Notes under the pieces: model-generated
The model's input: the letters and a program-made list of their open reading frames with translations, nothing else
Database searches by the model: none
Told to the model about the DNA's origin: nothing
Source of the DNA: Parascedosporium putredinis
Lineage: Eukaryota; Ascomycota; Sordariomycetes; Microascales; Microascaceae
Direction of reading: 5' to 3'
DNA length: 64,000 bases
NCBI GenBank assembly: GCA_949357655.1
Contig: CASHTG010000001.1
Location: 4,340,001 to 4,404,000, forward strand
Part shown: one piece after another, positions 24,801 to 36,779 of the stretch
Position numbering within the stretch: position 1 is the stretch's first letter
Layout of the letters: the number at the start of each line of letters is the position of its first letter
Position numbers and translations under genes: made by a program

Positions 24801-27232
24801 TCATGACGGGGGTCTGGTCTCAGTAGGGGGATATCATTTGTTCTGAGAGGCCAAGGATAAACCTTTTTTCTTCTTCTTCATCTTGACGGGGGCTGTCTCG
24901 CTGTCTAGGCCGGGAAATGGAGGACGGCCAAGATTCACGGGAGTTTCGTTTGAAAGGGGGGATTTTGCATCTGGATTTTGGGCTGTGCTGTGCTGGCTGT
25001 GTGGCCACCGCCAAAGTGACCTGGATGCCTTCCCGCTGCACCTCAAGTCGGATAGACCAAGTACCCGTCCTGCGTAACTAGTCGAGAGGGTACCCTGTAC
25101 ACCTTCAAAGTACACTGGCACTCGTTGCAGTTGGTCGACTTCCTCCCCCAAAATCCCACGCGATTCGCTCCCACTGCCTAGGGAACCAGTCCAGTCCAGT
25201 CCCCTTCGATTCAAAACTAAATCGCTTCCCACCCTGCAGCGCTGACATCTTGATTCCCTTCTCCTCCCCTCATGAACAGAGCCGCCGCCATGTTCCAACT
25301 TTCGATTTAAAAAGACTGAAGGCGATCTTTTCTAGGTCTGCTGGATGTCCCTCGACGAAGACTAATCCTACACGAATTCTCTGTTTCTCTTTTTCTTTTT
25401 TGCTGTTCACCATCGAAACGAATCTCCGCCTTGGATTCTTTTCTCGCGGACACACTTGTAATAATTTCAGACAACAAACGAGCCCATTTCTTCTCAGTTG
25501 CCCTGTCCGGTCTTGTATTTCCTGTTTACGGAACTACCTGCACTAGAATCTTAGCATCGCAGCGGCATTCACTTGTTCCTTGCGGCCAAGAAGCGACTCG
25601 AGAATCAAAATAGTAACGAAAACAACGAAAACAACATCCCCTTCAAAACCTCCCCGATTCGAAATCGAAAGGTCGTGAAGACCCCTCCAAAAAAGAAGGA
25701 AAAAGAAAGGACGAGACAACCAACCAACGCCGAAACGATTTACACCTGCGCAAGGCATTTTTGGAACTCTCTACTCATTGATTTCTCACCACTTGTACAA
25801 CCTACACCGGCGCCTACGAACGGATCAAAAAGTTCTGCTTCTTCTCTTCTATTTATCCCGTTTACTGTATCAAATCCAACATCGCCGTAATCGCATCAAC
25901 GTCTCCTTTAGTCTTACGAACATCGCAAAAGCCTCCCGCCCGAACCCGAGTGTCACTTCTCTGAAAGATAACCTGTCGTTTTTCGCCAAGGCGATTTACT
26001 AGTTGGTTTGTGTTGCCATCTCCTTTATATCTTGTTCGCCCGCCGTTGCTCTTTTTATTTTCATTTTTTATTTTATTTTTGCCACTGCGGAAGCCGAAAA
26101 CGAACGTTGGGAGTCACCAGAGTCGCAAGAGTGGATAGTCAAGTTTGGACTTGTCCAGGCTGTCAGTGCCCCATCAGACCCAAACCCAGCCACTGTGACT
26201 CGCCGTCCAGCGGCCTTTTCGGGAATCCGAGGTCACCACCCCTCTCCAGCGAGACAGCTGAGCCCCATTTTTTCCTTTACGCTTTTTGCCGCCACACTCT
26301 CGCCATCCGCCGAGAAGAGAAGAGTCATCCAGGCCACCCGACCAAGGCTGATTCAACCAGTGAGTCGACCCACCCCCTGCTCATTTTAGGTACCAGCGCC
26401 TGCCTTCCCCCTGCCACCCCATTCACCACACCACCCGCACCCCCGTTCGCGCTTCAACTCCCAACGCGGCGAGAAAAAGGCAACCATCGGCCGACCTCGC
26501 AAATCCACGGGGACAGGGAGTCATACCTCTTCTTGATGTTCGCGGCCTTCAATAAATAAGCTTTTGTGCTGCTTGCTAATTGTCTACCCGATAGCCGCAC
26601 CGCAAGCGATCGTACCTTGCATAGGCAGCACAACCTCCTTCAACCTCGCGTTGTACGCCACCCATTCCAGCTTGTTGCCACGATAGATGCTGCCTTGCTT
26701 TCAACTCTTATCTCCCCTTCTCCCAGTCCTCTAACGTGATAACCACCCCTCGCGACTACGAGTCATCGTTGATCGCGAGTCACCCGGTCGACCTTCAATC
26801 TGTCCTCCCCATAACCTCCCTCCCCTCTTCGTTACGACAGCGCGATGTACATTGTCGAAACATACAAATCCACTCCAGTCGTCTGTTCTGCTTCGTCCTA
26901 CGGCCAACTCGTTCGTGTACAGGAAGGCTTCATTTCTCATCTTGTTTAGAAGAACCTCTTCAACGATTCTTTTTCAACCACCTTGAGATTTGCTCTGTCG
27001 CCGCGTCACGCAGCCTCAGAACTTTGCCCCCTTCTCCACGGTATCCTTCGACTTGTCCCCGGTAACGATAGCTTAGCTGTTGGACCCTGCTCAACAGCGA
27101 CTGGAGGTTATTTGAACCTTTGCTTCTTAAACCCCCGACCTTTTCTCTCCAAGCTCTCACGACACACATGTTTGTGTAGCTACTCCCACGACTCCAATAC
27201 TCACCTCCAACACACGCTTCTCTTCTGCAAAG
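14155..27232. other. 13 kb without a supportable gene; the last ~2 kb is probably the cyclin leader
   Basis: No conserved protein domain, tRNA or recognisable transposon was found in about 13 kb. The sequence contains alternating C/T-rich tracts (for example 17,200-17,420, 18,530-18,780, 20,770-20,830, 21,240-21,440), a TG microsatellite at about 15,774-15,813, AT-rich patches near 15,900-15,980 and 22,250-22,390, and a short tandem GGAATATAAA repeat near 16,119-16,138. From about 25,200 the plus strand looks like a long leader of the cyclin gene, with very short upstream ORFs (for instance ATG...TAA of seven codons at 25,345). Two weak minus-strand candidates (16.6-17.2 kb and 22.5-23.2 kb) are described in the findings. 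Confidence 0.4.
15774..15813. repeat. (TG)n microsatellite
   Basis: An almost perfect TG dinucleotide tract of about 15 uninterrupted units with slightly degenerate flanks, in intergenic sequence. Confidence 0.95.
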
Positions 27233-29328
27233 ATGAGGTGCGCCAACGATTATGGCTCGCCTTTAAAACCGACACTCCCCCATCATCAACTTCAATACGC
27301 GAGCGAACCGTCCTCGCAGTCTACCTCGTCCACCTCGGACTGGTCCGACGCCTCGTCCCAGACCTCGCTCGACTCCGTCGCTTCCTCCTGGAGCCTGCGA
27401 TCCTCCACCTCTCTTGATTCGATTTGCGCGGTAGCTAGGACCGATTCGGTTTGTGATAGCGTCGCTCGCCAGCCTCAGGTTTCTGTGCGCGATGCCGTCC
27501 CTACTGAGCTGCGGCAGAATCCCCGCCGCAGTGGCGTCCGTGCCGCTTGCCCCCTAAGCTCGTCCACCAGCATGACCGCAAGGTCAACTTTGTGGACAAT
27601 CTTGTCGGTAAGATACTACTATGATCTGGCACCTTGGGAGCCGAGCCAAGGGGCCGAACCCCTCTCTGTGCCGTATACTGAATTTTTCGTGACAACTCCA
27701 GACTCGGCGGCTCTTTTGGTGGAGGCTATCTGGCCTCTATCCTCGGTTGTGTGCCGAAATGAGCTCAGCAACAAGTCGGTACTTCCCTTGAGGACTTTTA
27801 TCCAAGAGACCCTTAAGCGGTCGCGCACCAGTTACTCAACCCTACAGGTAACCATGTATTACTTAATCCTGATCAAAGAACACGTTCCGCGACAGGATTT
27901 CACCATGGAACAGCCCAAGGACAATCAAGCGACGCGATCCCTGCAGTGTGGTCGTCGCGTGTTCCTCGCTGCCCTGATCCTGGCCTCCAAATATCTCCAG
28001 GACCGAAACTACTCGGCTCGTGCTTGGAGTAAGATTTCGGGCCTTCACACCCAGGAGATCAACCAGAACGAAACGGCTTTCCTCCATGCCGTGAGCTGGA
28101 ATTTGCACATCACCAACGCTGTTTGGAAGCGCTGGACCCGGGTCCTCTTGGACTTTAGGCCTCCTTCGACTCCCCGTCGCCTGGTGGTGTTGGCATGATG
28201 CCATGCAGCCCGCAGATCTCGGCTTGGAAAACGGCCATGCTTCGGCTCGATCCCGATCTGTTGAACGTGGAGCCTCTGCGTAACTTTGCCCTCGCCTCGT
28301 CCATGACTAGCGAGACGAGCCCCATGTTCTCCTTTGATGCGCAGGAGCTCCCCTTGACACCCATTGTCATGGAGCCTTCGCCTGTCACGGTTCACACGCC
28401 CGGCCGCCTTGTCCCTGCTCTCGGTCTTCTCCCAACCCCCAAGTTGACACCGCAACCCAGCGGTCTCAGTACTCCTGCAGCGAGCACTGTCCCCCAACTT
28501 GTCAGGGGTTCGTACATGGGTCTCGCCATGAACCACGCCAACACCGTGTCCGCCACCCAGTTTATGGATTGTTGGGCGGGTCAGAGCACCCCTTCTCCTC
28601 AGAACCAACTCTCCTCGCGCCGCCCATCTCTGTCTACGTTCTCGACGGCATCTTCGCCCGAATCCATGATTTCGGATGTTTCGCGCGCTTCTCGCTCGTC
28701 CTCAATTTCGTCCTCAGTGTCGCTGGGAAGCGCGACATCGAACGGCCGCTTGGCCGTTCCGTCGCGATTCCGTTCTGCGAAGCTTGGCGTTGAGAGGTCC
28801 GGGTTGAAGCCGCTCATCATCTCGTCGGTTCCCGAAGATTACGAGCACTGCTTGACGTCCTCCCCGAGCCGTATTCCGCCACGGTCGGAAAGCTTGGCGA
28901 CGTCTACCTTGAGACCCCCTGGGCCGACGCGAGAATGTGCTTGAATCCCTAGTAGGGGAATCTGTCAGCAATGCCGCCCGCACGCTTCACGCGCTTCAGC
29001 AGTTGGGTAGCTCGGCTGCTGGACCTACCAGAGCCGGCTCAAAGCGAGGCAGGTCCGATTCCTTGAAGGATCTCTTCAAGATAATGTGAGGGACATCTTG
29101 AACACAAATTCCGAAATGGCAGGACGTTGGCCTGATTCGCTTGTTCGCTCCAAGTCCTTTGCCGAGCGACGATTTACTTCTTCCGCTCCCCTTTTGGTGC
29201 GCCGTGGTAGTAAGCGTCTTTGCTGCTCTACTGAGGCCTCTCAGGAGCTTCGAGGCGACTTTAGGGGCCCTAGTCTCTCGACTGGGTTAGGAAGGGCCGG
29301 TTTGTGGACTGGCATCCTGAACGATTAA
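27233..29328 (+). CDS. Pho80/Pcl-type cyclin (PCL5-like), frame broken by several indels
   Basis: The protein starts at 27,233 with a Ser-rich N-terminus (SDWSDASSQTSLDSVASS), has one intron (27608-27701, 94 bp, GTAAG...CAG), and carries a cyclin box: KVNFVDNLV before the intron, then AIWPLSSVVCRNE, LPLRTFIQETLKRSRTSYST, LQVTMYYLILIKEHV, FLAALILASKYLQDRNYS, AWSKISGL and NETAFLHAVSWNLHI. This pattern is the Pho85-binding cyclin family (Pcl/Pho80); yeast Pcl5 controls Gcn4 turnover. The long tail is Ser/Pro-rich and ends in GLWTGILND. At least four frameshifts are needed: one before the intron (between about 27,500 and 27,550), one near 28,165 after LLDFRPPS, and two or more between 28,870 and 29,090. 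I could not place every one of them, so the exact C-terminal reading is uncertain. The family call is firm; the PCL5 orthology is inferred from length and context. Confidence 0.8.
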
Positions 29329-29916
29329 GGCAAAGCGCCGTCCCGAGTATCGACAGCCGGAGGGTTGGCCCATGTTATATGCGAGTTGCCCATTGTCCCA
29401 TGCTCTTTCACAAGCTTGATTCTTCACACCTTTGGGCATGAGGGGCTATGCGTCGTTGTTTGTGCCGGCGGCTCAACTCTGCAACACAAACGAACCAACG
29501 GCCGTGTCACCCGAATTGTTCTGGGACCAAGCGTTTGTTACAGTGGTAGCATTTTCAACTGCATGCATTTCAAACTGAAGGAGGATATTTGTCAATACCC
29601 AAAGGCATCATCGTTCTTCACACAGATCTTGACACCTATTTTCCTTGTCTTCACATTTTTCTTTTCCTTTCTCGGACCGCACAAACAACGGATTGGTAGG
29701 CGGGGTTAAAGGTTTTCCTTTCGTTTTTTTTTCTTTCCACAATTACATGGATAGGAGGGTGGTTGTTTTTGCTTTCAATATGCTGCTGTTTCTTTTTTTT
29801 TTTTTTTTTCCCGTCCTTTTCCTCCTTTTCTTTTTGGCAAGTCGCGGCGTAGGAAGGCAATGGGAGGATATTTGGCTTGTACGTGGCCAAGTCCTCAATC
29901 GTTACTCTTTTGCTCG

Positions 29917-29951
<35 letters not shown>

Positions 29952-30920
29952 ACACACACACACACATCCACACATACATACCTACACACATCACGCTCAC
30001 ACACACACACTCACACACTCACGCTCGCACAGCCTTCTTTTCCTTTTTTTCTCTCTCTCTCTCCCGGCACGTCGTCCGTCGGCGAGACGGGTTGTACGAT
30101 TAAAGAGAAGACATGACCAGGAGAGCGAGAGAGAGATTAGAGAGGGCCGGATAAGTGGAACCGGGATGGTCCAGCAGACCGAAGCGCACAAAAGCAGCAG
30201 TTTACCTCTCGGAAGATGATCCACCACTGATCTCCTTTCCCCTCCTACGCGCCTTTTTATCTTTTATATTTTTCTCCTTCCAATCCGCTTTTCGCCAAGA
30301 AGTTGACGCATCGTCTTCTTTCTTTTCCCCTTTTCTCCTAAAAACAGGTATGAGACCGAAAGATCAAGGAAACCCTAGGGAAAGGGAAAATGAAAATAAA
30401 GAAGAGCTGGCTTCGCCTCCAAAAGGGAAACACAGGCCCCCGGAGATGGAAGAGAAAGAAAAAGAGAAACAATACAAGCTTGGTTGAACGAACAAGCGAA
30501 ATGGCGCCAGGGGGAAAGGAGGAGAAAAAGGGCAATGGAAATAACTTGGCTGGGATCGTCTCCGAAGGGGTCACTGTCTTGATCGTTGCTTAAGGCTCTG
30601 GAAACTGCAAAACCTGCTCTTCCTTATAACCATTACCAATAGTAGATAGCCGAAAGGCTTGATGGAGAGTGCAAGGGTGGCTGGCCTTTTTGGCTGTGGG
30701 GAACCGCAGCCCAAGAGCAAGGCTACCCTGACTTATCCGTTATGCCGACATCGTAATCCATCCAAACCGTCTTAACTATCTGCTTGCATCCTTTCTTTTG
30801 GCTCACAGTGACTTATGTTTGAATTTGCTTTGAATTTGCTCGAGTCTTCGACGTTCATATAACTAAATGCCCATGTCTACTGTTCCTCCGACGATGTCGT
30901 GATATTTGGGCCTGGGCGCC
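29329..30920. other. Intergenic region between the cyclin and the F-box gene
   Basis: 3' flanks of two convergent genes. It contains T-rich and C/T-rich tracts and the CA microsatellite listed separately. No gene was supported; open frames here mostly arise from the dinucleotide repeat and low-complexity runs. Confidence 0.45.
29918..30024. repeat. (CA)n microsatellite, interrupted
   Basis: About 107 bp of CA-dominated sequence: a long uninterrupted CA run, one CC interruption, further CA units and variants such as CATACATAC and CTCACA. It lies about 0.6 kb past the cyclin stop. Confidence 0.93.
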
Positions 30921-32393
30921 TCAGCCATCCACCCCGCCCCCTGTGCTTTCTGCGTCTACGTACCCTTCTAGACCACCCTCGTCTTCCTCTTCCTCGTCTT
31001 CATCCTCACCGTCGACATCTTCCCGTTCACACGCGGCCAGCATCCTCTCATGCCTTACCTCCTTCCTGATGCGTTCAAGATTGGCATCTCCCTCAAAGTC
31101 TGCATCCACATCCGAGTCGTTCTCGGGGTCATACTCTAGGTCTGAGTTGTTGGGATCCCGTCCAGCGTCGCGCCGCATGATGCGGAGGGCCCTTGGGTCG
31201 TCGCCGTCAAATGTGTTTCGGAGGCGGTCGCAGAGCTCCGCCATGGCCCAAAAGCCTGGCTCATCTTCTGCCATGTCTTTGCACTGAAGGTAAAAGTCAT
31301 ACGCGTCATAGAGGGCCACGCAGTGACGCTGATAAGTTCGAGCTGCCATAGACGAAGAATTCGTTGAGTGTCGACCACACAGTGTGGCTCAAGGGGATTT
31401 CCAGCGGATTCTTTAGCATTCACATGCATCGAGGCCAGCATTAGACGAGTCTGCGTGCGTCAAAGGGCAGAGGAAGCAGCAAGGTGTTTTGCTATCCTGG
31501 GGAGAAAGAGAGTACTTACCGTGTCGTCCAGGTCTAGCTCGTGGGAGACGTGTGCCCCGCCAGTGTACAACCAAAGGCGAGCCGCTGGTCATCCTCTGCC
31601 CAGGGCCCTTTGAGGAACTTCTTCTGCATTGAGATGCCTGGCTCAACGTCTTGGCGGCTCCTATACTGACTCCAGCCAATTGCTCTAGCCCGAACACCCC
31701 TTTTGCAGCCTGGTAGTCGTGCTCGAAACACGCCGCAGCGTTAAATTCGTGCGCACTTCCGGCTCGGCAATGCTCGTTACAGTCCACGTTGGGGACGCGG
31801 CAGGTTCTCCAATGGATGGTCTCAGCTTTGCTTGGCGGTCGAGTCTCGTCGAACCACGCTTGTTGAGCTTTCAAGATCAAGTGGATTGTGAAAAATGGCT
31901 GCTCCATCAAGAGGTTCTATTGTCCAGCTTGTTAGCACAAAAACAGGATTTTGGGTCTCCTCTTCCCCTTAAGCAAAAGAAAAACGGAGAATAAAAAGGG
32001 CGTACCTGGGCATGATAGACGTCCCAACGGTCATCGTCCGGGTCTACGAGTGATGTCGGGTCCGAAACATCTTCTCGCTTTGGACAGTCAAAGTACCTAT
32101 CCCAAGTCGGTGCGAAAGCCTTGCGGGTGAGCCGAGTTACACAGTACTCGTTGGCAAGGAGGCTTCTTAGAGATCGGTTGCAAAGGGCGAGGTTGTAATT
32201 GGTACTTTCGATAAAAATCTCAACAATGAGCTCTGGTGGGAGGCGCTCGAGAATTGAACCTTTTTAGACCGGGGACGATCCAGCCTCCGCCTCTTTCTCT
32301 CCTGTTGGAGCGTCGGGTCGGGGGTGGCAGGGGCATTTGCCTTGGCCGAGCTGCCCTTCTTGCCTCGCGGCCGAAGGGGGCAAGTGGAGGCAT
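30921..32393 (-). CDS. F-box domain protein
   Basis: Minus-strand gene with introns at 31917-32005 (89 bp, GTACGC...ATAG, branch GCTAAC) and 31451-31519 (69 bp, GTAAGT...GCAG). The F-box follows a basic linker: LERLPPELIVEIFIEST, then LALCNRSLRSLLANEY, the usual LPxEL...I pattern that binds Skp1 in SCF ubiquitin ligases. Downstream is an otherwise unrecognised region with WRTCRVPNVDC and FNAAACFEHDYQAAKGVFGL, and a very acidic C-terminus rich in Asp/Glu. At least three frameshifts are required, the clearest being a lost T just before the F-box (near 32,256); others lie near 31,580-31,600 and 31,360. The first ATG in the upstream region is at 32,393; the true start is uncertain. Substrate is unknown. 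It diverges from MRS2. Confidence 0.7.
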
Positions 32394-33289
32394 ATGGTTC
32401 TCGGACAGCCTGAAGTTTTGATAAACTTGACGGGCGTATGACTAGCGTCAATATTGAGACAAAGAGCTAGGTCCAAGGGCCACGATAAGGTTGATAGGTG
32501 CTCAAGGGTGAAGAAAAAAAGGAGGGGGAAAGAGATACTAAAAGGGTTCTAGCACCTATCAGTTCATTCTTCTAAGGCAAGGTGTGTCTGAGTGCTTGGG
32601 GGTATATATAAAAGACGGGGTGTGATGGGGAAGGGTAGTAGGGATTGGCTATGTGAGAAGATGCAGAGCTAGAGTGACGATAGTGACGGGGGTGAAGAAG
32701 GAAATGGTAAAGCGAGAGAGATAGATTAGAGCTGGTTTAATACTTGGAGAGAGCCGGCTGATGGCCAATTACTTACTTCGCCAGTCCCAAGTCTTCAAAC
32801 CTTTCAGAAGCTTGCAGCATTGATATCTGCCATGCTCCTTCTCTTTTAAACTGCAGTAACAGCTCTCCTTCATTCTGTAAAGAGGGCAGGTGCAATGATG
32901 TGGTGGAGAGTGGGGCAATCAAGGCCCGGAACCAGGAGAATCAATTGACTGGGAACGCCAGCGTCTATGTGGTCTGTGCGTCAAATTTCTTCTTGATCCC
33001 AGTACGTACCTTTGCCTTTTACTTGCTTCCCTCTGATTTCTGACGACACCAAGTTTTTCCTTAAGTGAAAGCACTCACCACTAGCTTCCTACATTCGACC
33101 AGCTGGAAGGGGGATGAGAGCAGCACAACTACGCCCTTTCGAGTAAAAACCTGTTATGCCTGTTCACTTGCCAGGGACAATCGCCTGCGTTTGCTTAACC
33201 CGCCCACCGATCTCCCCCTTGAACACTCCTTAAGGCCTGGAGCGCCAAACTACCCGACTTCGCCCAGAGGCGAAGGGACATTACTTGCC
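32394..33289. promoter_or_regulatory. Divergent promoter region between the F-box gene and MRS2
   Basis: About 0.9 kb between divergent start codons. It shows a purine-rich stretch at 32,510-32,720 (C/T-rich on the minus strand, hence a leader for the F-box gene) and a TATATATA-like element at about 32,602-32,609. No coding signal. Confidence 0.4.
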
Positions 33290-35364
33290 ATGTCTCAAGC
33301 GCTACGCTTCCCAGTGCCCTCCAACAGCCTCCTACGATTCCTTCGAGCGCAAGCTAAAGATGCTGCTATAACAGGCTCCGTATGGAGTCCGAGGTTCAAC
33401 CAGCTGCGCCGCCATGCAATTCCCTCCCTAACTGTGACGGGAGCGGGAACGACATCTCGAAGAGCTTTTCGCGTGCGCGCACGACCCATTGCTTAAATGA
33501 ACGGAAATTCGCGTACCCCTCGCCAGAATGCGCCTCCAAGACCGAGAACTGGCGCCCATCCGTACGATCCCGCCGTCCCGCCAGTCCGATCATCGTTTAC
33601 AAGGCGTCTTTAAAGACGTCTGTCCATCGCAGCGACCAGTTTGGTGGCGACCGCTCACCCCTGACCCCGATACCGTGAACTGGCAGGAGAGGCTTTGGGG
33701 AGCGCAGGGCCGCAGGGTGATAGGCATTTCAAATCCGGCAATTTGCCTTGCCGCGACGAAATTGACGGTGATGCGATGCTTCGGCGAACTCTCTCTGCCA
33801 AAGCTGCCCTAGAGCCACGCCTGCGATGCACAGAGGTCGATGAGAACGGAGAGACCACAATCACCGATGGCGAGTTCAAGAAGACGGAACTAATTGCGAA
33901 GGTGAGTTCCTATTTCTCCCTCACCTCCTTTATACTCAGGAGACCGCCATATCTCCAGCCTAGCAAACCTTGACTGACCAATCTATGTTCGCAGTACGGC
34001 CTCTTGCCTCGCGATCTACGTAAAATCGATTCTTCAAACCTCCCACACATACTGATCCGACCCTCGGCCATTCTCCTCAATCTCCTGCACCTGAAGGTTC
34101 TGATCAAGCACGACCGGGTCCTACTTTTGATGTTTTTGGGTCCAAAACCTCATACCCGCAGTCTGCTTTCTTGTACGACCTACAAGCCAAGCTTCGCCAA
34201 AAGAACACACCAGGTGTAGGTGGACTTCCTTATGAATTCCGAGCACTGGAGGCGGTTTTGACCTCGGTCACGTCGGAGCTGGAGGCGGATTTCGAGGCTG
34301 TCCGGGATCCCGTCATCCGCGTTCTGAGCGAACTGGAGGATGATATCGACCGACAAAAACTTCGAATCCTCCTCATCTTGTCCAAGCGTGTCAGTACCTT
34401 TGAACAAAAGGCAAAGCTTGTTCGTGATGCTATTGACGAGCTTCTCGAGGCCGACGACGATCTTGCCGACATGTACCTAACAGAGAAGGCAAGCGATTTG
34501 TATCGTGGTGTCGAAGATCACACCGAAGTTGAGATCCTCCTTGAATCCTACCACAAGATATGTGATGAAATCGCCCAGGAGGCTAGTAACCTGGTCTCCA
34601 GTATCAGAAATACCGAGGAAATGTATGTGTAACCCCTCCTTTTCTGTTCCTTTGTTTAGGCACGACCTCAAGCGGAGAGGAACTAACTCGGACTGCCTAG
34701 TATTCGAGCTATCCTTGACGCCAACCGAAACTCCCTCATGCTGTTGGAGCTCAAGTTCAGTATCGGCACCCTCGGACTAGCTATGGGAACTTTCCTAGCC
34801 GGTTTGTATGGAATGAACCTGGAGAATTTCATCGAAGAAACTAACTGGGGCTTCGGTGGCGTTACCGCGACCTCGACTTTCTTCTCTCTCGTTGTCTGCT
34901 GGTATGGCTTGGTTAAGCTCCGCAAGGTTCAGCGCATCAAGATGTTGGGCGATGAACGCGCGACTTTACCTCGCTCCCATCAACATTGGCTTAGCCAATC
35001 AGGAACGGACAGCATGTTGGACCCTAGGAGCCGCGAAAGGATGCGAAGAATGGCCACCCAGAAACAACAGCCCCCAAGCCCAAGAGGTGGTGGTGGTTTT
35101 GGTGAAGCGGGTAATAGATCCATCCTTCGACCACGTATCTCTTGCCAAATCACCTCCACTTCGCCCCTAAGGTTATCGCATTACCACTTTGCATATAGAT
35201 GGCGTTACTCGGGTCTCGGCCGACGAGAAGTCTCCGGCCGGTATACCGCATTATCTTTGATCTTTGGTTTCCACTCTTGTCTCGTTCCCACATACTCTTC
35301 TTTTAGTCTTCCCTCCTCTTCATTTTCGCATTCAGCTCCCCTCCATGTGGTTTTTGGCGCATGA
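33290..35364 (+). CDS. MRS2: Mitochondrial inner-membrane magnesium channel Mrs2 (CorA family)
   Basis: Exons approximately 33290-33901, 33995-34622 and 34701-35364; introns of 93 and 78 bp with GT-AG ends. Mrs2 imports Mg2+ into the mitochondrial matrix. The Arg/Ser/Ala-rich N-terminus (SLLRFLRAQ, TSRRAF) fits a presequence. The CorA core is unmistakable: GEFKKTELIAK, YGLLPRDLRKIDSSNLPHIL, RPSAILLNLLHLKVLIK, GLPYEFRALEAVL, then two membrane helices flanking the GMN signature in GLYGMNLENF. Frameshifts: a lost T in the T-run near 34,130 (LLFDVFG), and one or more between 33,490 and 33,700, where the presequence-linker switches frame. After the second helix comes KLRKVQRIKMLGDER and a basic, Gln/Gly-rich tail. 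The C-terminal end is uncertain: the reading frame used here stops at 35,364, an alternative frame at 35,170. Confidence 0.9.
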
Positions 35365-36091
35365 CGACGGTTATGCTTTTAAGCGATGCCTTCTTTGACA
35401 GTCTTGGGGTGTACGATTACGTTGTGTTCATGGGAAGCAATACCCATCTGTATACTTGCGAAGTGGCGGCCAGCTTTGATAGGATTCAAAGATTCCAAGA
35501 GAGGCATTTAGTAATGGAAATCTCTCTTCATAGACTTTGGGGAGTTTGGAATATATAATCAAGTACTTGCAGTCTGCTTATGAGTACGGCTGTCATTCAT
35601 GATTCTTTTAGGCTCACAACGTGTCACGCAGCAAGACGGTACCTAGATTCCGCGCCCGGCAAGAGCGACGCTGGTCGCGCAAAAAGATGGCAGGAACTCC
35701 CCGAGGAGGGACTCACAACCGGGAGAAGGGGCTTCCAACCCTCCACCCAGGTCTACCTGAGACAATCGTCTTCAGGCCACTCTCGTCCTGATGCTTAGCA
35801 TATCCCAGATATTGTCTCTAGCTCCGGTGTCCAATCCCTCTGCGTATTCTCATCGTGGCCATCTAGCCCGCGTTCGTACACCACCTGTTTAGCCATATCC
35901 ATCCTAGAGCTGCTCCAAACCTACAGCAACCTAGGAAGGTTAGGAATAGCACTTTTCTTTTTCGCCATTACCCAGTGTCTATCCCACGCCACCCATCTGA
36001 CCCACCTCGGATCGAACGGCCTTTCGTAAATTGCGTCCATCAAACCGGACAGCTTCTCCGTCCACCAAAGAGAGAAGATTTTAGCGAAACC
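35365..36091. other. Intergenic region, no gene seen
   Basis: Between MRS2 and the small two-exon ORF. Nothing beyond short open frames without domains was seen; it probably holds the MRS2 3' region and the promoter of the small ORF. Confidence 0.4.
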
Positions 36092-36411
36092 ATGGACGAA
36101 GTCCTGAGCAAAGTGAGACTTTCCCCCCTTCGCCTCCCGCACCTCCCATCAAGACGAGAACCTTTCACCGAGAGAGCAGAGGAAGAGAGAGAGAGCGGCC
36201 GGCTGACGAGCGCATGCTACTCTTCTGCTCTTAGTTCCAAGAGTCACTCGAAGCCGCCATGGATTACGTCGTGGACTTTCTCAAGAGAGTACTCGAAGGG
36301 CTGAGCGGGGTACGGGACGTGATGTTCAAGTTGCTCGAGACGCTTATGGGCGCTGGCGCTGATGCTTCGCTCCGTCTGATGTCAGTCATCCAGCGCATGC
36401 TGCGAGGGTAG
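36092..36411 (+). CDS. Small two-exon helical protein of unknown function (65 aa)
   Basis: The start codon sits in a near-perfect fungal context (ACCATGG). Exon 1 (36092-36112) codes MDEVLSK, then a GTGAGA...CTTAG intron of 122 bp with a CTGAC branch site, then exon 2 (36235-36411) codes FQESLEAAMDYVVDFLKRV, followed by a second amphipathic stretch and ends ...IQRMLRG. The product is predicted almost wholly helical, with a heptad-like spacing of Leu/Val/Met, no signal peptide and no Cys. I do not recognise it. It converges on RAD1, 369 bp apart. Support comes from the start context, the splice signals and an intact frame; there is no family match, so it could still be a chance ORF. Confidence 0.42.
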
Positions 36412-36779
36412 CTCGACAAACTTCCCCTTGTGTGCCAGAGATTGCGGAGAAGCAGGTCGATAGGTCCAGCCTAGGCTAGGTGTGCACGGGCGTATCCTGA
36501 GAATGGTTTTTAGGCCAGGGTAACGCTGGGGGTTTTTACGAGAGTTTGGGGGTTTGCATCCGACACCGCTCTTAAGAGACCATGAGAAAGTGCTTCCCCC
36601 AAAGTTGCTAGGAATTGGAGCCTTAGGAGAGCATGTTTCTAAGATATTCCTTCCTATATCCCGTATTGTATTATCTTTAGTAGCAGTACATCCATCATCA
36701 TAAGTCATAAAGTGGTTAGCCTATAATACCTTGACGTGAAGAGCTGTATTCTCAACGTTAAAGGGTGTTCCACGTGTTT

